From the NCBI RefSeq assembly GCF_020423045.1, contig NZ_CP081943.1, positions 2,480,001 through 2,544,000 of the forward strand: a stretch of 64,000 bases of DNA, written 5' to 3'. A program made the position numbers and the translations under genes. Below are positions 6,763-16,635 of the stretch, piece after piece. Position 1 is the first letter of the stretch. Each line of letters starts with the position of its first letter. The DNA comes from Pseudomonas sp. MM213. Lineage in GTDB: Bacteria; Pseudomonadota; Gammaproteobacteria; Pseudomonadales; Pseudomonadaceae. The notes below the pieces were generated by a model. It had not been told where the DNA came from. It ran no database searches and was given only the letters and a program-made list of their open reading frames with translations.

Positions 6763-9159
6763 CTAATGCGTGCTAATTCTTTCCTTAGAGTCAGACTCGC
6801 GTTTTTCATCCTTTGCAACTATCTCCGGAGCTACATCGGGCAAGGGCTCCGGCGCGTATTGCAGCGCAATTTGCAGGACCTCGTCAATCCATTTAACCGG
6901 TTTAATCTGCAGATCTTGCTTGATATTGTCAGGAATTTCCTTCAGATCGCGTACGTTCTCTTCAGGAATGATCACCGTCTTGATCCCGCCACGGTGGGCA
7001 GCAAGCAGTTTTTCTTTCAGACCGCCAATCGCCAGCACTTGACCGCGCAAGGTGATTTCACCCGTCATGGCCACGTCAGCGCGCACCGGGATCCCGGTCA
7101 ACGCCGACACCAGGGCCGTGCACATGCCTACACCGGCGCTAGGGCCGTCCTTCGGGGTCGCCCCTTCCGGCATATGGATGTGCGTGTCACGCTTCTCGTG
7201 GAAGTCCAGGGGAATGCCCAGGCTCTTCGCGCGGCTGCGGACAACGGTCAAGGCAGCGGTGATCGATTCGACCATCACGTCACCCAGCGAACCGGTCTTG
7301 ATCAACTGGCCTTTGCCCGGTACGACAGCGGCTTCGATGGTCAGCAATTCGCCGCCCACCTGAGTCCATGCCAGGCCGGTCACCTGACCGATCTGATCCT
7401 GCGATTCAGCCAGGCCGTAGCGGAATTTACGCACGCCCAGGAAGTGCTCCAGCATGTCGGCAGTGACCTTCACCGAGAAGCGTTTTTCCAGTGCATGCTC
7501 TTTGACCGCCTTGCGGCAAACCTTGGCAATCTGGCGCTCCAGCCCACGTACACCGGCTTCGCGGGTGTAGTAGCGGATGATGTCGCGGATCGCTTCGGCG
7601 TCGAATTCCAGCTCGCCTTTCTTCAAACCGTTGGCAGTAATCTGCTTCGGCGAAAGGTACTTGACGGCGATGTTGATTTTCTCGTCTTCGGTGTAACCCG
7701 GCAGACGAATCACTTCCATCCGGTCGAGCAGCGCCGGCGGAATATTCATCGAGTTCGAGGTGCACAGGAACATCACATCGGACAGGTCGTAATCGACTTC
7801 CAGATAGTGATCGTTGAAGTTGTGGTTCTGCTCCGGATCGAGCACTTCCAGCAACGCCGATGCTGGATCGCCACGCATGTCGCTGCCCATTTTGTCGATT
7901 TCATCGAGCAGGAACAGCGGGTTGCGGACGCCCACTTTTGTCATCTTTTGAATCAATCTACCTGGCATCGAACCGATATAAGTCCGGCGATGACCACGAA
8001 TTTCCGCTTCATCGCGTACACCGCCGAGGGCCATGCGCACGAATTTACGGTTGGTGGCGTGAGCAATCGACTCCGCCAGCGAGGTTTTACCCACACCAGG
8101 AGGACCGACAAGGCACAACACCGGGCCACGAATCTTCTTCACGCGTTTTTGCACGGCGAGGTATTCGAGGATGCGTTCTTTGACTTCTTCCAGACCGTAG
8201 TGGTCGGCGTCGAGGATGTCTTCTGCACGCGCCAGGTCCAGACGCACTTTGCTCTGAGCCTTCCACGGCACCTGAACCAGCCAGTCGATGTACGAACGCA
8301 CCACGGTCGCTTCCGCGGACATTGGCGACATTTGCTTCAGCTTGTTCAGTTCGGCCTGGGCCTTGGCCAAGGCGTCTTTCGGCAGGCCGGCGGCATCGAT
8401 GCGCTTTTTCAGCTCTTCGATTTCGTTGTGGCCTTCATCGCTGTCGCCGAGTTCTTTCTGAATGGCCTTCATCTGCTCATTCAGGTAGTACTCGCGCTGG
8501 CTGCGCTCCATTTGTTTTTTGACGCGACCGCGAATGCGTTTTTCGACTTGCAGCAGATCGATCTCGGCATCCAGCAACGCCAGGACGTGCTCGACCCGGG
8601 CCGACAAATCGATGATTTCGAGAATTTCCTGCTTCTGCTCGATCTTCAGGGCCATGTGCGCGGCCATGGTATCGACCAGGCGGCCTGGCTCGTCGATGCT
8701 GTTGAGCGACGACAGGACTTCAGCGGGGACTTTCTTGCCCAGCTGCACATATTGTTCGAACTGAGCCAGCAAGCTGCGGACAAACACTTCCGACTCGCGC
8801 TCAGGCGCATCGACTTCATCGATCAAGGAGACTTCGGCACGGCAGTGGCCGTCCACTTCGCTGAAGCGCTCCACGGCGCCGCGCTGCTCACCTTCGACCA
8901 GAACCTTGACCGTGCCGTCAGGCAACTTGAGCAACTGCAGAACGGTAGCGATCGTACCTACGCGATAAAGTGCTTCTTCACCGGGATCGTCGTCAGCAGG
9001 GTTTCTCTGGGCCAGCAGAAGGATCTGCTTGTCGCCCGTCATCGCTGCCTCGAGGGCTTCGATGGATTTCTCGCGCCCCACGAACAGCGGGATAACCATG
9101 TGCGGATAAACCACAACATCACGCAATGGCAGGAGAGGCAATTCGATGGTTGTCTTCAT
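6763..9159 (-). CDS. lon: ATP-dependent protease Lon
   Basis: A 798-residue cytoplasmic serine protease that degrades misfolded and regulatory proteins. In order: N-terminal LON substrate domain (PLLPLRDVVVYPHMVIPLF), AAA+ module at about 350-530 with Walker A GPPGVGKTS and Walker B LFLLDEIDK, and the C-terminal protease domain with the catalytic Ser in PKDGPSAGVGMC and the Lys in GGLKEKLLAA. The C-terminus is rich in charged residues. It follows clpX; a terminator and a heat-shock-type promoter lie between them, so it is independently transcribed. Confidence 0.98.
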   Translation of the reverse strand: MKTTIELPLLPLRDVVVYPHMVIPLFVGREKSIEALEAAMTGDKQILLLAQRNPADDDPGEEALYRVGTIATVLQLLKLPDGTVKVLVEGEQRGAVERFSEVDGHCRAEVSLIDEVDAPERESEVFVRSLLAQFEQYVQLGKKVPAEVLSSLNSIDEPGRLVDTMAAHMALKIEQKQEILEIIDLSARVEHVLALLDAEIDLLQVEKRIRGRVKKQMERSQREYYLNEQMKAIQKELGDSDEGHNEIEELKKRIDAAGLPKDALAKAQAELNKLKQMSPMSAEATVVRSYIDWLVQVPWKAQSKVRLDLARAEDILDADHYGLEEVKERILEYLAVQKRVKKIRGPVLCLVGPPGVGKTSLAESIAHATNRKFVRMALGGVRDEAEIRGHRRTYIGSMPGRLIQKMTKVGVRNPLFLLDEIDKMGSDMRGDPASALLEVLDPEQNHNFNDHYLEVDYDLSDVMFLCTSNSMNIPPALLDRMEVIRLPGYTEDEKINIAVKYLSPKQITANGLKKGELEFDAEAIRDIIRYYTREAGVRGLERQIAKVCRKAVKEHALEKRFSVKVTADMLEHFLGVRKFRYGLAESQDQIGQVTGLAWTQVGGELLTIEAAVVPGKGQLIKTGSLGDVMVESITAALTVVRSRAKSLGIPLDFHEKRDTHIHMPEGATPKDGPSAGVGMCTALVSALTGIPVRADVAMTGEITLRGQVLAIGGLKEKLLAAHRGGIKTVIIPEENVRDLKEIPDNIKQDLQIKPVKWIDEVLQIALQYAPEPLPDVAPEIVAKDEKRESDSKERISTH

Positions 9160-9217
9160 GATTTCGCCTCTACGGCGGCCATAAGGCCGTAAACAGATGG
9201 AAGTAAGCTTGAAACCA

Positions 9218-9246
9218 AGATGGGGGCTGCCTTGAAAAAAAACAAG
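9218..9246 (-). promoter_or_regulatory. Sigma-32 (RpoH) type promoter of lon
   Basis: The minus strand carries CTTGTTT (9240-9246), a 14-bp spacer, then CCCCATCT (9218-9225). This fits the RpoH consensus CTTGAAA-N13-15-CCCCATNT with a perfect -10. It lies about 60 bp upstream of the lon start and past the clpX terminator, consistent with heat-shock control of lon. Confidence 0.75.
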
Positions 9247-9274
9247 CGCAAAGAGGACGTTAAAAATGCTTTAA

Positions 9275-9304
9275 AAGAAAAGGGGCCCGAAGGCCCCTTC
9301 TTTA
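9275..9304 (-). terminator. Rho-independent terminator of clpX
   Basis: Minus strand AAGGGGCC-TTCG-GGCCCCTT followed by TTCTTTT: an 8-bp GC stem with a stable TTCG tetraloop, 17 bp after the clpX stop. Confidence 0.9.
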
Positions 9305-9321
9305 TTCCAGCTGCGTGACGC

Positions 9322-10605
9322 TTAAGCGTCTGGCGCAGCCTTGGCAGCCGGCTCACTGTTTTCGTAGATATACAGTGGCTTGGACTTGCCTTCTATAACG
9401 CTTTCATCGATCACTACTTTACTCACCTCGGACTGCGAGGGGATCTCATACATAGTGTCGAGCAATACACCTTCGAGAATCGAGCGCAGTCCACGGGCAC
9501 CGGTCTTGCGTTCCAGGGCACGTTTGGCGACCGATTTGAGTGCGTCGGCCCGGAATTCCAGGTCCACGCCTTCCATCTCGAACAGCTTGGCATACTGTTT
9601 GGTCAGAGCATTTTTCGGCTCGGTAAGGATCTGCATCAATGCAGCCTCATCAAGCTCGTCCAGCGTGGCAAGAACCGGCAGACGACCGACGAATTCCGGG
9701 ATCAGACCGAACTTGACCAGATCGTCAGGCTCGACTTCACGCAGGGATTCACCGACTTTCTTGCCTTCTTCCTTGCTGCGCACTTCTGCGTTGAAACCGA
9801 TGCCGCCCTTGGTGGAACGGTTTTGAATAACCTTTTCCAGACCAGAGAATGCGCCGCCGCAGATGAACAGGATGTTACGGGTGTCAACCTGAAGGAATTC
9901 CTGCTGCGGATGCTTGCGACCACCTTGAGGCGGAACGGAAGCGACCGTACCTTCGATCAGCTTGAGCAGGGCCTGCTGCACGCCTTCACCGGAAACGTCC
10001 CGGGTGATCGACGGGTTGTCAGACTTGCGCGAGATCTTGTCGATCTCATCGATGTAGACAATGCCCATCTGGGCTTTTTCTACGTCGTAATCGCACTTCT
10101 GCAGCAGCTTCTGAATGATGTTCTCGACATCTTCACCCACATAACCCGCCTCGGTGAGGGTGGTTGCGTCGGCGATGGTGAACGGAACGTTCAACAAGCG
10201 GGCCAGTGTTTCGGCAAGCAGGGTTTTACCCGAGCCTGTCGGGCCGATCAGCAAGATGTTGCTCTTGCCGAGTTCGACGTCGTCATTCTTTTTGTCACGC
10301 TGGTTCAGGCGTTTGTAGTGGTTGTACACCGCTACAGCCAGAACCTTTTTTGCACGCTCCTGACCAATCACGTACTGATCAAGGATGCCGCTGATTTCTT
10401 TAGGCGAAGGCAATTTATGCGCGCTGCTTTCCGCCTGGGCTTCCTGCACCTCCTCTCGGATGATGTCATTGCACAGGTCGACGCACTCGTCGCAGATAAA
10501 GACCGAGGGGCCGGCAATCAATTTGCGCACTTCATGCTGGCTTTTGCCACAGAAGGAGCAATAGAGCAGCTTGCCGTTGTCCTCGCCGTTGCGGGTGTCA
10601 GTCAT
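9322..10605 (-). CDS. clpX: ATP-dependent Clp protease ATP-binding subunit ClpX
   Basis: A 427-residue AAA+ unfoldase that feeds tagged substrates into ClpP. The start chosen is [12 protein letters not shown], the usual N-terminus; an upstream in-frame start would add 11 residues without support. The N-terminal zinc-binding domain shows CSFCGKSQ and CDECVDLC. Walker A is [12 protein letters not shown], Walker B is IVYIDEIDK, and the ClpP-binding IGF loop is present as GGIGFNAE. It is located directly downstream of clpP in the conserved tig-clpP-clpX-lon order. Confidence 0.98.
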   Translation of the reverse strand: MTDTRNGEDNGKLLYCSFCGKSQHEVRKLIAGPSVFICDECVDLCNDIIREEVQEAQAESSAHKLPSPKEISGILDQYVIGQERAKKVLAVAVYNHYKRLNQRDKKNDDVELGKSNILLIGPTGSGKTLLAETLARLLNVPFTIADATTLTEAGYVGEDVENIIQKLLQKCDYDVEKAQMGIVYIDEIDKISRKSDNPSITRDVSGEGVQQALLKLIEGTVASVPPQGGRKHPQQEFLQVDTRNILFICGGAFSGLEKVIQNRSTKGGIGFNAEVRSKEEGKKVGESLREVEPDDLVKFGLIPEFVGRLPVLATLDELDEAALMQILTEPKNALTKQYAKLFEMEGVDLEFRADALKSVAKRALERKTGARGLRSILEGVLLDTMYEIPSQSEVSKVVIDESVIEGKSKPLYIYENSEPAAKAAPDA

Positions 10606-10717
10606 TCGTTCGATCCAAATCCGATAGGCTTGCAACACAAGATGAAGGCTATTGCGGGCTTTTTCAAGCCCGCTGGTGATCGGACCAGCCGACCCGCCTT
10701 ATTTTGAGCTGCTTATA

Positions 10718-11353
10718 TTAAGCGGGGCGCTGGGTGATCACTTCATCGATCAACCCGTATTCACGCGCGGCTTCTGCACTCATGAAATTGTCGCGGTTGG
10801 TATCGCGCTCGATCTCTTCAAGCGTGCGCCCGCTGTGCTTGGCCATCAGCGTGTTGAGACGCTCACGAATGAAGAGGATTTCCTTGGCATGGATTTCGAT
10901 ATCCGAAGCCTGCCCCTGGAAACCGCCCAGTGGCTGGTGAATCATCACGCGTGAGTTCGGCAGGCAGTAACGCTTGCCAGGAGCACCGGCGGTCAGCAGG
11001 AATGCGCCCATGCTGCAGGCCTGACCGATACAGGTGGTCGACACGTTAGGCTTGATGAACTGCATGGTGTCGTAGATCGACATGCCCGCCGTCACCGAAC
11101 CGCCCGGGGAGTTGATATAGAGATGGATGTCCTTGTCCGGGTTTTCCGCTTCAAGGAACAGCAGCTGCGCACAAATCAGGTTGGCCATGTAGTCCTCTAC
11201 CGGACCCACCAGAAAGATCACCCGCTCCTTGAGAAGACGCGAGTAAATGTCGTAGGCGCGCTCGCCACGAGCAGACTGCTCGACAACCATCGGGACCAGG
11301 CCGCCTGCGGCCTGGATATCAGAGTTCTGCTGAATATACGAATTACGGAACAT
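10718..11353 (-). CDS. clpP: ATP-dependent Clp protease proteolytic subunit ClpP
   Basis: A 211-residue serine peptidase that forms the barrel-shaped ClpP tetradecamer. Catalytic Ser lies in [11 protein letters not shown], His in [11 protein letters not shown] and Asp in the [11 protein letters not shown] region. The N-terminal stretch [18 protein letters not shown] resembles the short propeptide that is removed on maturation. It lies between tig and clpX on the same strand, with about 90 bp and a hairpin separating it from tig. Confidence 0.98.
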   Translation of the reverse strand: MFRNSYIQQNSDIQAAGGLVPMVVEQSARGERAYDIYSRLLKERVIFLVGPVEDYMANLICAQLLFLEAENPDKDIHLYINSPGGSVTAGMSIYDTMQFIKPNVSTTCIGQACSMGAFLLTAGAPGKRYCLPNSRVMIHQPLGGFQGQASDIEIHAKEILFIRERLNTLMAKHSGRTLEEIERDTNRDNFMSAEAAREYGLIDEVITQRPA

Positions 11354-11393
11354 GCTCTGCAGTCACTCCCAAATAGTTATGTCTTGAATACGC

Positions 11394-11421
11394 ATAAGCC
11401 AGCACGAAGGCTGGCTTATGG
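11394..11421 (-). terminator. Hairpin between tig and clpP (attenuator or partial terminator)
   Basis: ATAAGCCAGC and its complement GCTGGCTTAT form a 10-bp stem around a short loop. No U-run follows on the minus strand, so it may slow rather than stop transcription from tig into clpP, or stabilise the tig mRNA end. Confidence 0.55.
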
Positions 11422-11446
11422 TGTGTGCTTCTTACCGCAGAAAAGA

Positions 11447-12757
11447 TCAGTCGGCTTGTGGAGCTTCTACCGGCTTGACCGCTTCTTCGTAAGAGACCGA
11501 TTTGTCGGTCACGCTAGCTTTCTGCAGAACAGTATCCACAACTTGCTCTTCCAGCACAACCGAACGGACTTCGTTCAGTTGCTGCTCGTTCTTGTAGTAC
11601 CAGGACACAACCTGCTCAGGCTCTTGATAGGCCGAAGCCATTTCCTGGATCATTTCGCGAACGCGGGCTTCGTCAGGCTTGAGGTCGAATTGCTTGACCA
11701 CTTCAGCCACGATCAGACCCAGAACAACGCGACGCTTGGCTTGCTCTTCGAACAGCTCGGCCGGCAGTTGATCAGGCTTGATGTTGCCGCCGAACTGCTG
11801 AACAGCCTGCACGCGCAGACGGTCAACTTCGTTGGACAGCAGAGCCTTTGGCACTTCGATCGGGTTGGTGGCCAGCAGACCGTCCATTACCTGATTCTTG
11901 ACCTTGGATTTGATTGCCTGACGCAGCTCACGCTCCATGTTCTTGCGAACTTCGGCGCGGAAGCCTTCCAGACCGGTTTCCTTGATGCCGAATTGAGCGA
12001 AGAACTCTTCGTTCAGCTCAGGCAGTTTTGGCTCGGAAACAGTGTTCACAGTCACGGTGAACTCAGCGGTTTTGCCCGCCAGGTCCAGGTTCTGATAGTC
12101 AGCTGGGAAGGTCAGGTTCAGAACGCGCTCTTCGCCGGCTTTAGCGCCAACCAGACCGTCTTCGAAACCCGGGATCATGCGGCCGGAACCCAGAACCAGC
12201 TGAGTGCCTTTGGCGGAACCGCCAGCGAACACTTCACCGTCAACCTTGCCGACGAAATCGATGTTCAGTTGGTCGTCGTTCTGAGCGGCGCGATCGGCCA
12301 CTTCGAAACGGGTGTTCTGCTTGCGCAGCACGTCCAGCATTTTGTCCAGATCGGCGTCAGCCACGTCAGCGCTCAGGCGCTCAACGGTGATGCCTTCGAA
12401 ACCGGCAACGGTGAACTCAGGGAACACTTCGAAAATCGCGACGTATTCCAGGTCTTTGCCAGCTTCCAGGGATTTCGGCTCGATCGAAGGAGCGCCAGCC
12501 GGGTTCAGCTTTTGCTCAACTACGGCTTCGTAGAAAGAGGACTGGATGACGTCGCCGACAGCTTCCTGACGTGCATCAGCACCAAAACGGCGCTTGATTT
12601 CGCTCATCGGCACTTTGCCTGGACGGAAACCAGCGATCTTGGCCTTTTGGGCGGTCTGCTGCAGACGCTTGTTGACCTGAGTCTCGATGCGCTCAGCCGG
12701 CACGGTGATGCTCATGCGGCGCTCAAGAGCAGAAGTATTTTCAACAGAAACTTGCAT
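11447..12757 (-). CDS. tig: Trigger factor, ribosome-associated chaperone and prolyl isomerase
   Basis: A 436-residue protein that binds nascent chains at the ribosome exit tunnel. The start [15 protein letters not shown] is preceded by a GAGGAATAT ribosome binding site; the longer ORF adds 21 unsupported residues. The ribosome-docking signature GFRPGKVP is present at about residues 43-50. The FKBP-type PPIase domain ([10 protein letters not shown] to [10 protein letters not shown]) spans about 155-240, and the C-terminal chaperone arms follow. It is the first gene of the tig-clpP-clpX block. Confidence 0.97.
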   Translation of the reverse strand: MQVSVENTSALERRMSITVPAERIETQVNKRLQQTAQKAKIAGFRPGKVPMSEIKRRFGADARQEAVGDVIQSSFYEAVVEQKLNPAGAPSIEPKSLEAGKDLEYVAIFEVFPEFTVAGFEGITVERLSADVADADLDKMLDVLRKQNTRFEVADRAAQNDDQLNIDFVGKVDGEVFAGGSAKGTQLVLGSGRMIPGFEDGLVGAKAGEERVLNLTFPADYQNLDLAGKTAEFTVTVNTVSEPKLPELNEEFFAQFGIKETGLEGFRAEVRKNMERELRQAIKSKVKNQVMDGLLATNPIEVPKALLSNEVDRLRVQAVQQFGGNIKPDQLPAELFEEQAKRRVVLGLIVAEVVKQFDLKPDEARVREMIQEMASAYQEPEQVVSWYYKNEQQLNEVRSVVLEEQVVDTVLQKASVTDKSVSYEEAVKPVEAPQAD

Positions 12758-13117
12758 GGATATTCCTCGTTGCACAGACGTTGGCCGGCCGTTTCCGACC
12801 CCAGAATCAAGGGCATGCATTCTAGTAGGTCAAACTCAAGAAGTCACCCTACTGAAAACGGGTAACAACGCAGCAGGCAATTTATAGGTGCGAATGCATG
12901 AATGCATCTCGCCCCGGTGGCAAATACAGCCAATCATGCCAGGGCTCTGCGCCAACCCTTCTATATATAGAAGCGATTGCCAGGCATCCCCCTGACAGCC
13001 GATCTCGCGAGCAAGACCGGCGAGCAGCACGGCATCATCGAGAAACAAAAATACGACGAAACGCCCTGCGCCTGCGACCCAGAACCTGCGGTCGCGAAAC
13101 ACTCAAACCACTAAAAC
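12758..13117. other. Intergenic region between tig and the tRNA cluster
   Basis: A stretch of 360 bp that must contain the tig promoter on the minus strand. It includes a short repetitive ATATATAG patch near 12962-12969. The small ORFs that cross it have no ribosome binding site or recognisable product, and I see no further gene. Confidence 0.4.
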
Positions 13118-13154
13118 AAAAAAGGCGCCAGACTGTTAAATCTGGCGCCTTTCG
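13118..13154 (-). terminator. Terminator of the tRNA cluster
   Basis: Minus strand AAAGGCGCCAGA and TCTGGCGCCTTTTTT form a stem of about 12 bp followed by six T, just 3' of the last tRNA-His. A near-identical hairpin lies at 13408-13445. Confidence 0.9.
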
Positions 13155-13159
13155 GAATA

Positions 13160-13235
13160 TGGGGTGGACGATGGGGATCGAACCCACGACAACGGGAGTC
13201 ACAATCCCGTGCTCTACCAACTGAGCTACGCCCAC
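13160..13235 (-). tRNA. tRNA-His (GUG), downstream copy
   Basis: A 76-nt cloverleaf on the minus strand, from GTGGGCGTAGCTCAG to CGTCCACCCCA. The anticodon loop is TTGTGAC, giving GUG, and the CCA end is encoded. It is identical in sequence to the copy at 13452-13527. Confidence 0.97.
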
Positions 13236-13312
13236 CATATTGCGTAACAAAGAAGCCAAACAACTTCTTCGTTGAGCTCCAGCCAGGCCAGCGGCCTGAA
13301 TGAAGCTTTATT

Positions 13313-13397
13313 TGGTGCGGATGAAGAGACTCGAACTCTTACGCCTCGCGGCGCTGGAACCTAAATCCAGTGTGTCTACCAATTCCACCACATCCGC
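13313..13397 (-). tRNA. tRNA-Leu (UAG)
   Basis: An 85-nt class II tRNA with a long variable arm. It runs on the minus strand from GCGGATGTGG to CATCCGC-ACCA. The anticodon stem CTGGA/TCCAG encloses TTTAGGT, giving anticodon UAG. CCA is encoded. Confidence 0.97.
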
Positions 13398-13407
13398 ATG
13401 TAGCCGT

Positions 13408-13445
13408 TAAAGCAAAGGCGCCAGACTGTTAATCTGGCGCCTTTC
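13408..13445 (-). terminator. Second copy of the tRNA-His downstream hairpin
   Basis: AAAGGCGCCAGA-TTAACAG-TCTGGCGCCTTT on the minus strand, nearly identical to the terminator at 13118-13154 but followed by only three T. It lies between tRNA-His and tRNA-Leu and probably allows read-through or acts in processing. Confidence 0.75.
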
Positions 13446-13451
13446 GAAATA

Positions 13452-13527
13452 TGGGGTGGACGATGGGGATCGAACCCACGACAACGGGAGTCACAATCCC
13501 GTGCTCTACCAACTGAGCTACGCCCAC
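13452..13527 (-). tRNA. tRNA-His (GUG), upstream copy
   Basis: A 76-nt tRNA identical to the one at 13160-13235, anticodon GUG, CCA encoded. Both copies carry the same 3' hairpin, so the unit tRNA-His plus hairpin has been duplicated around tRNA-Leu. Confidence 0.97.
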
Positions 13528-13559
13528 CATATCGCGTTACTTGTGCCAAAGCTGCCTAA

Positions 13560-13636
13560 TGGCGCACCCGGCAGGACTCGAACCTGCGACCATCCGCTTA
13601 GAAGGCGGATGCTCTATCCAGCTGAGCTACGGGCGC
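13560..13636 (-). tRNA. tRNA-Arg (UCU)
   Basis: A 77-nt cloverleaf: GCGCCCGTAGCTCAGC at the 5' end, CGGGTGC-G-CCA at the 3' end, anticodon loop CTTCTAA giving UCU. It is the first tRNA of the minus-strand cluster. Confidence 0.97.
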
Positions 13637-13751
13637 CTTGTTAATCTGTACCCTTGAAGGACTACAAACTAAGTGCTTTCCAGCCTTGCAGAATCGTAAT
13701 TCCGCTCGACCTTCTTAACCAGTGCTAGGCTGTGCCCGACAAGTGCGACGA

Positions 13752-13780
13752 ATAGTATAGAGCCCCCCGTAGGGCGTCAA
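13752..13780 (-). promoter_or_regulatory. Sigma-70 promoter of the tRNA cluster
   Basis: Minus strand TTGACG (13775-13780), 17-bp spacer, TACTAT (13752-13757). It is the only good promoter between folD and tRNA-Arg and would start transcription roughly 110 bp before tRNA-Arg. Confidence 0.7.
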
Positions 13781-13911
13781 ATCCTTTTTAAAAAAAATTC
13801 ATTTAATTAAAGGGGTTAGAGGAATTTGCAGACCAAGCGCCTTTGCCCTCACCTCATGACATGCGAGAATGCGTTCTCTTTTTTTCCCCTCTCGATGGTT
13901 AATCACGCGCA

Positions 13912-14766
13912 ATGACTGCACAACTAATCGACGGCAAATCGATCGCCGCCAGCCTGCGCCAGCAGATCGCCAAACGCGTCACCGAGCGTCGCCAGCAAGG
14001 CCTGCGCACTCCCGGTCTCGCGGTGATCCTGGTCGGCAGCGATCCTGCCTCTCAGGTTTATGTCTCGCACAAGCGTAAAGACTGTGAAGAGGTCGGCTTC
14101 ATTTCCCAAGCCTACGACCTGCCTTCCGAAACCACTCAAGAAGCGCTGACCGCCCTGATCGATCGCCTGAACGACGACCCGGCAATCGACGGCGTTCTGC
14201 TTCAACTTCCGCTGCCTGAACACCTGGACGCGTCCAAATTGCTGGAACGCATTCGTCCGGACAAAGACGTCGACGGCTTCCATCCTTATAACGTCGGTCG
14301 TCTGGCCCAGCGCATTCCACTGCTGCGCCCTTGCACGCCCAAAGGGATCATGACCCTGCTGGAAAGCACCGGGGCCGATCTTTACGGGATGGACGCAGTG
14401 GTCGTCGGTGCTTCCAACATTGTCGGGCGACCGATGGCGATGGAATTGCTGCTGGCCGGTTGCACCGTGACCGTCACTCACCGCTTCACCAAGGATCTGG
14501 CTGGCCACGTCGGTCGCGCCGATCTGGTGGTGGTCGCCGCCGGCAAGCCGGGCCTGGTCAAGGGTGAATGGATCAAGGAAGGCGCGATCGTGATCGACGT
14601 CGGCATCAACCGTCAGGAAGACGGCAAACTGGTCGGCGACGTGATCTATGAAACCGCCCTGCCCCGCGCTGGCTGGATCACTCCAGTACCGGGCGGCGTC
14701 GGCCCGATGACCCGCGCCTGCCTGCTGGAAAACACGCTGTACGCAGCGGAAACACTGCACAGCTGA
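13912..14766 (+). CDS. folD: Bifunctional methylenetetrahydrofolate dehydrogenase/cyclohydrolase FolD
   Basis: A 284-residue cytoplasmic enzyme that interconverts methylene-, methenyl- and formyl-tetrahydrofolate in one-carbon metabolism. The catalytic [13 protein letters not shown] motif (Tyr and Lys) lies near residue 50, the NADP-binding [13 protein letters not shown] near 165 and the C-terminal signature [10 protein letters not shown] near 260. Length is typical. It is divergent from the tRNA cluster and followed by its own terminator. Confidence 0.98.
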   Translation: MTAQLIDGKSIAASLRQQIAKRVTERRQQGLRTPGLAVILVGSDPASQVYVSHKRKDCEEVGFISQAYDLPSETTQEALTALIDRLNDDPAIDGVLLQLPLPEHLDASKLLERIRPDKDVDGFHPYNVGRLAQRIPLLRPCTPKGIMTLLESTGADLYGMDAVVVGASNIVGRPMAMELLLAGCTVTVTHRFTKDLAGHVGRADLVVVAAGKPGLVKGEWIKEGAIVIDVGINRQEDGKLVGDVIYETALPRAGWITPVPGGVGPMTRACLLENTLYAAETLHS

Positions 14767-14796
14767 GTGTTCGATTTGTGTTAATCGAAAAAAGGA

Positions 14797-14821
14797 ACCC
14801 CGCCAATGGCGGGGTTTTTTT
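14797..14821 (+). terminator. Rho-independent terminator of folD
   Basis: ACCCCGCC-AAT-GGCGGGGT stem followed by seven T, about 30 bp after the folD stop codon. Confidence 0.92.
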
Positions 14822-14885
14822 GCCTGCAATCCTGCGCACGGCAATCCGTCTATCCCCCCAGAGTTTTACGCCTCTGGCGAAATCC

Positions 14886-16219
14886 TCAAGGGCCCGGCGA
14901 TTCCGATTCAAGCACCTTGGTTTTATCCGTCGAGTCACTCATCTGATCGAAGAGCCGATTTTTTATGACCACGGCACAAATCACCATATACAGCATGAAG
15001 ACCGGCTGTCGAAGCATGAAATGCGCACCAGAAAAAACCATCAAAACGAAGAGCAGTGTTATTGAAAAGGGATCACGAGCCTTGATCGCGCCGATCACCA
15101 ACCAAAGGTACAAGACACCAAAGAGTACAACGCCTACGACACCCACTTGCGTAAGCAAGTCAAACAACAAGTTATGCGCCTCGAATCGTTTGCTCGGTGT
15201 ATCCAGATAAGAAAATGCGCCAGGTCCATGGCCAAACACCGGCGACAACTTCCACACTTCGAACGCATGAATCCACAAGGTTTTACGCACGCCGCCCTTG
15301 TTTGGATCCAGCCCGATACCAAACGTGGAGTCTGACCTGCCAAACGCGAAAGGCGCTCGAGAGCCCTCCCCGACCGAACCGCTCGCCCCCACAAATTTCG
15401 ATACATCTATCCTGAGCGCCTCGAGAATTTGCACGCCTGGCCCATCAAATAAAAACTTGAAAAAAGCAAACGCGAGCACAAACGCCGCGATCATTGTCGC
15501 AAAAAACCTCCAATTGATATTTTTCAGCCAGCACCAGGACAACAAAGTCAGCAACGGGATTCCGATACACCAGGCAAGGAGTAGCGCATCGCTTCTGACG
15601 CAAAATCCCAAAAAGAAAAAAGCCAGAGAAACGCAAACTTCTTGAAAAATCGCCATCCTTGCCAATGAGTACGCTGAGAAATAGCCGCCAGCCAGATCGG
15701 CACCGGGAGTAAAAACAGGGCGAGCTGGTTAGGATTCATTGACCATGCGGCCACGCGAGAGGGGTAATACTGAGTATTGATCTCCAAGAGATCGGAGATC
15801 GAAACGCTGCCAATCAGAAAAACCAATAAAGGAATGGATAGCAACAGAATGGGGATGGTAACGATCGCCCTGATAAATCGCTGGAACTCGAACGCGCTCA
15901 AATCGCTGACGTAAGTCAGCACCAGCAGCGTGAAACAGGCCGCGTAGACATAAGCAACTCCGGTGTGTATCGATCCTTCACCACGCACGGAGCCCGTGAA
16001 GTAGCCGATGAGCGCCGTGACAATGAAGGCCGCCCAAAACAGCATGAGAGGATGCTTCAATTTCTGCAGAAAACCACTTCGCCGAACCAGGGCAAACGCT
16101 GCGATGAAAACCATCACCTCCGCAATCCCCACTGGCAGACCCGGAAGGCGAAGCATGGTTGATACCGACAAAAAAGCGACCAGCGCCGCTACGACCGGAA
16201 GTACACTTTTTTTATGCAT
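14886..16219 (-). pseudogene. O-antigen ligase (WaaL/Wzy_C family)-like gene split by a frameshift
   Basis: Two overlapping minus-strand reading frames give the two halves of one polytopic membrane protein. The N-terminal half starts MHKKSVLPVVAALVAF (start at 16219) and runs to about 15620. The C-terminal half covers about 15620 to 14886 and carries the family region GHGPGAFSYLD with the conserved His in EAHNLLFDLLTQVG. Adding one base to the A6 run at 15616-15621 (T6 on the coding strand) joins them into about 444 residues, a normal ligase length, giving a smooth WLFFFLGFCVRSD. O-antigen ligases transfer lipid-linked polysaccharide to lipid A-core. The break could be a real mutation, a slippery tract or a sequencing error. 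Confidence 0.75.
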
Positions 16220-16635
16220 ATAGGGGGATCCCGGACACCAACGATCTGTTAACCAGACGGAAATGGGTCCAGCGCCCAAGTGCAGTAGCCTTTGCGCCAA
16301 CCGCCTGATCACTCTCAACTTTTGCCAGGTCATTGAAACCGAATGTTTCATTGTTGACCGGTACATCAGCGTGCAGCGTGGCTGGATTGTAGGCAGCATG
16401 GAGCGGCAGGTCGGCTGTATCCGCCCAGCGGCTTAATCTATCGACGGCCGGTCAGATTCCACACGCAGGGAGGGGCTGAGGGGTACAAAATGGGTACAGC
16501 ATTAAATATCTTTCACTTTCCGCCCTTTGTTTGCGGGCACCTATGGCTTTCCTGGCACATACTTCTAAAATGCGTCGTTTTTAAAGAAACAACCCGTTAC
16601 AAAACGGCTAATCCACACTTTATGAGTCTGCCAGC
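16220..16635. other. Intergenic region between the ligase-like gene and pbpG
   Basis: A divergent spacer of 416 bp. It contains a short direct repeat GGGTACA (16481-16487 and 16492-16498, one helical turn apart) and an AT-rich stretch around 16580-16620 that probably holds the pbpG promoter. No gene is supported. Confidence 0.4.

Noticed and set aside
6766..9192. Long plus-strand ORF (about 800 codons) opposite lon
   Set aside because: Antisense shadow of lon with no family similarity; Lon is complete on the minus strand.
9208..9225. CTTGAAA on the plus strand near lon as a second heat-shock promoter
   Set aside because: No CCCCATNT element at the right distance on that strand, and it would transcribe antisense to clpX.
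13898..14078. Short ORF overlapping the start of folD
   Set aside because: Out-of-frame shadow of folD without independent signals.
16481..16498. GGGTACA direct repeats as a phage or island attachment core
   Set aside because: No integrase, no second copy at the other side of any gene block, and the tRNA cluster is over 3 kb away.
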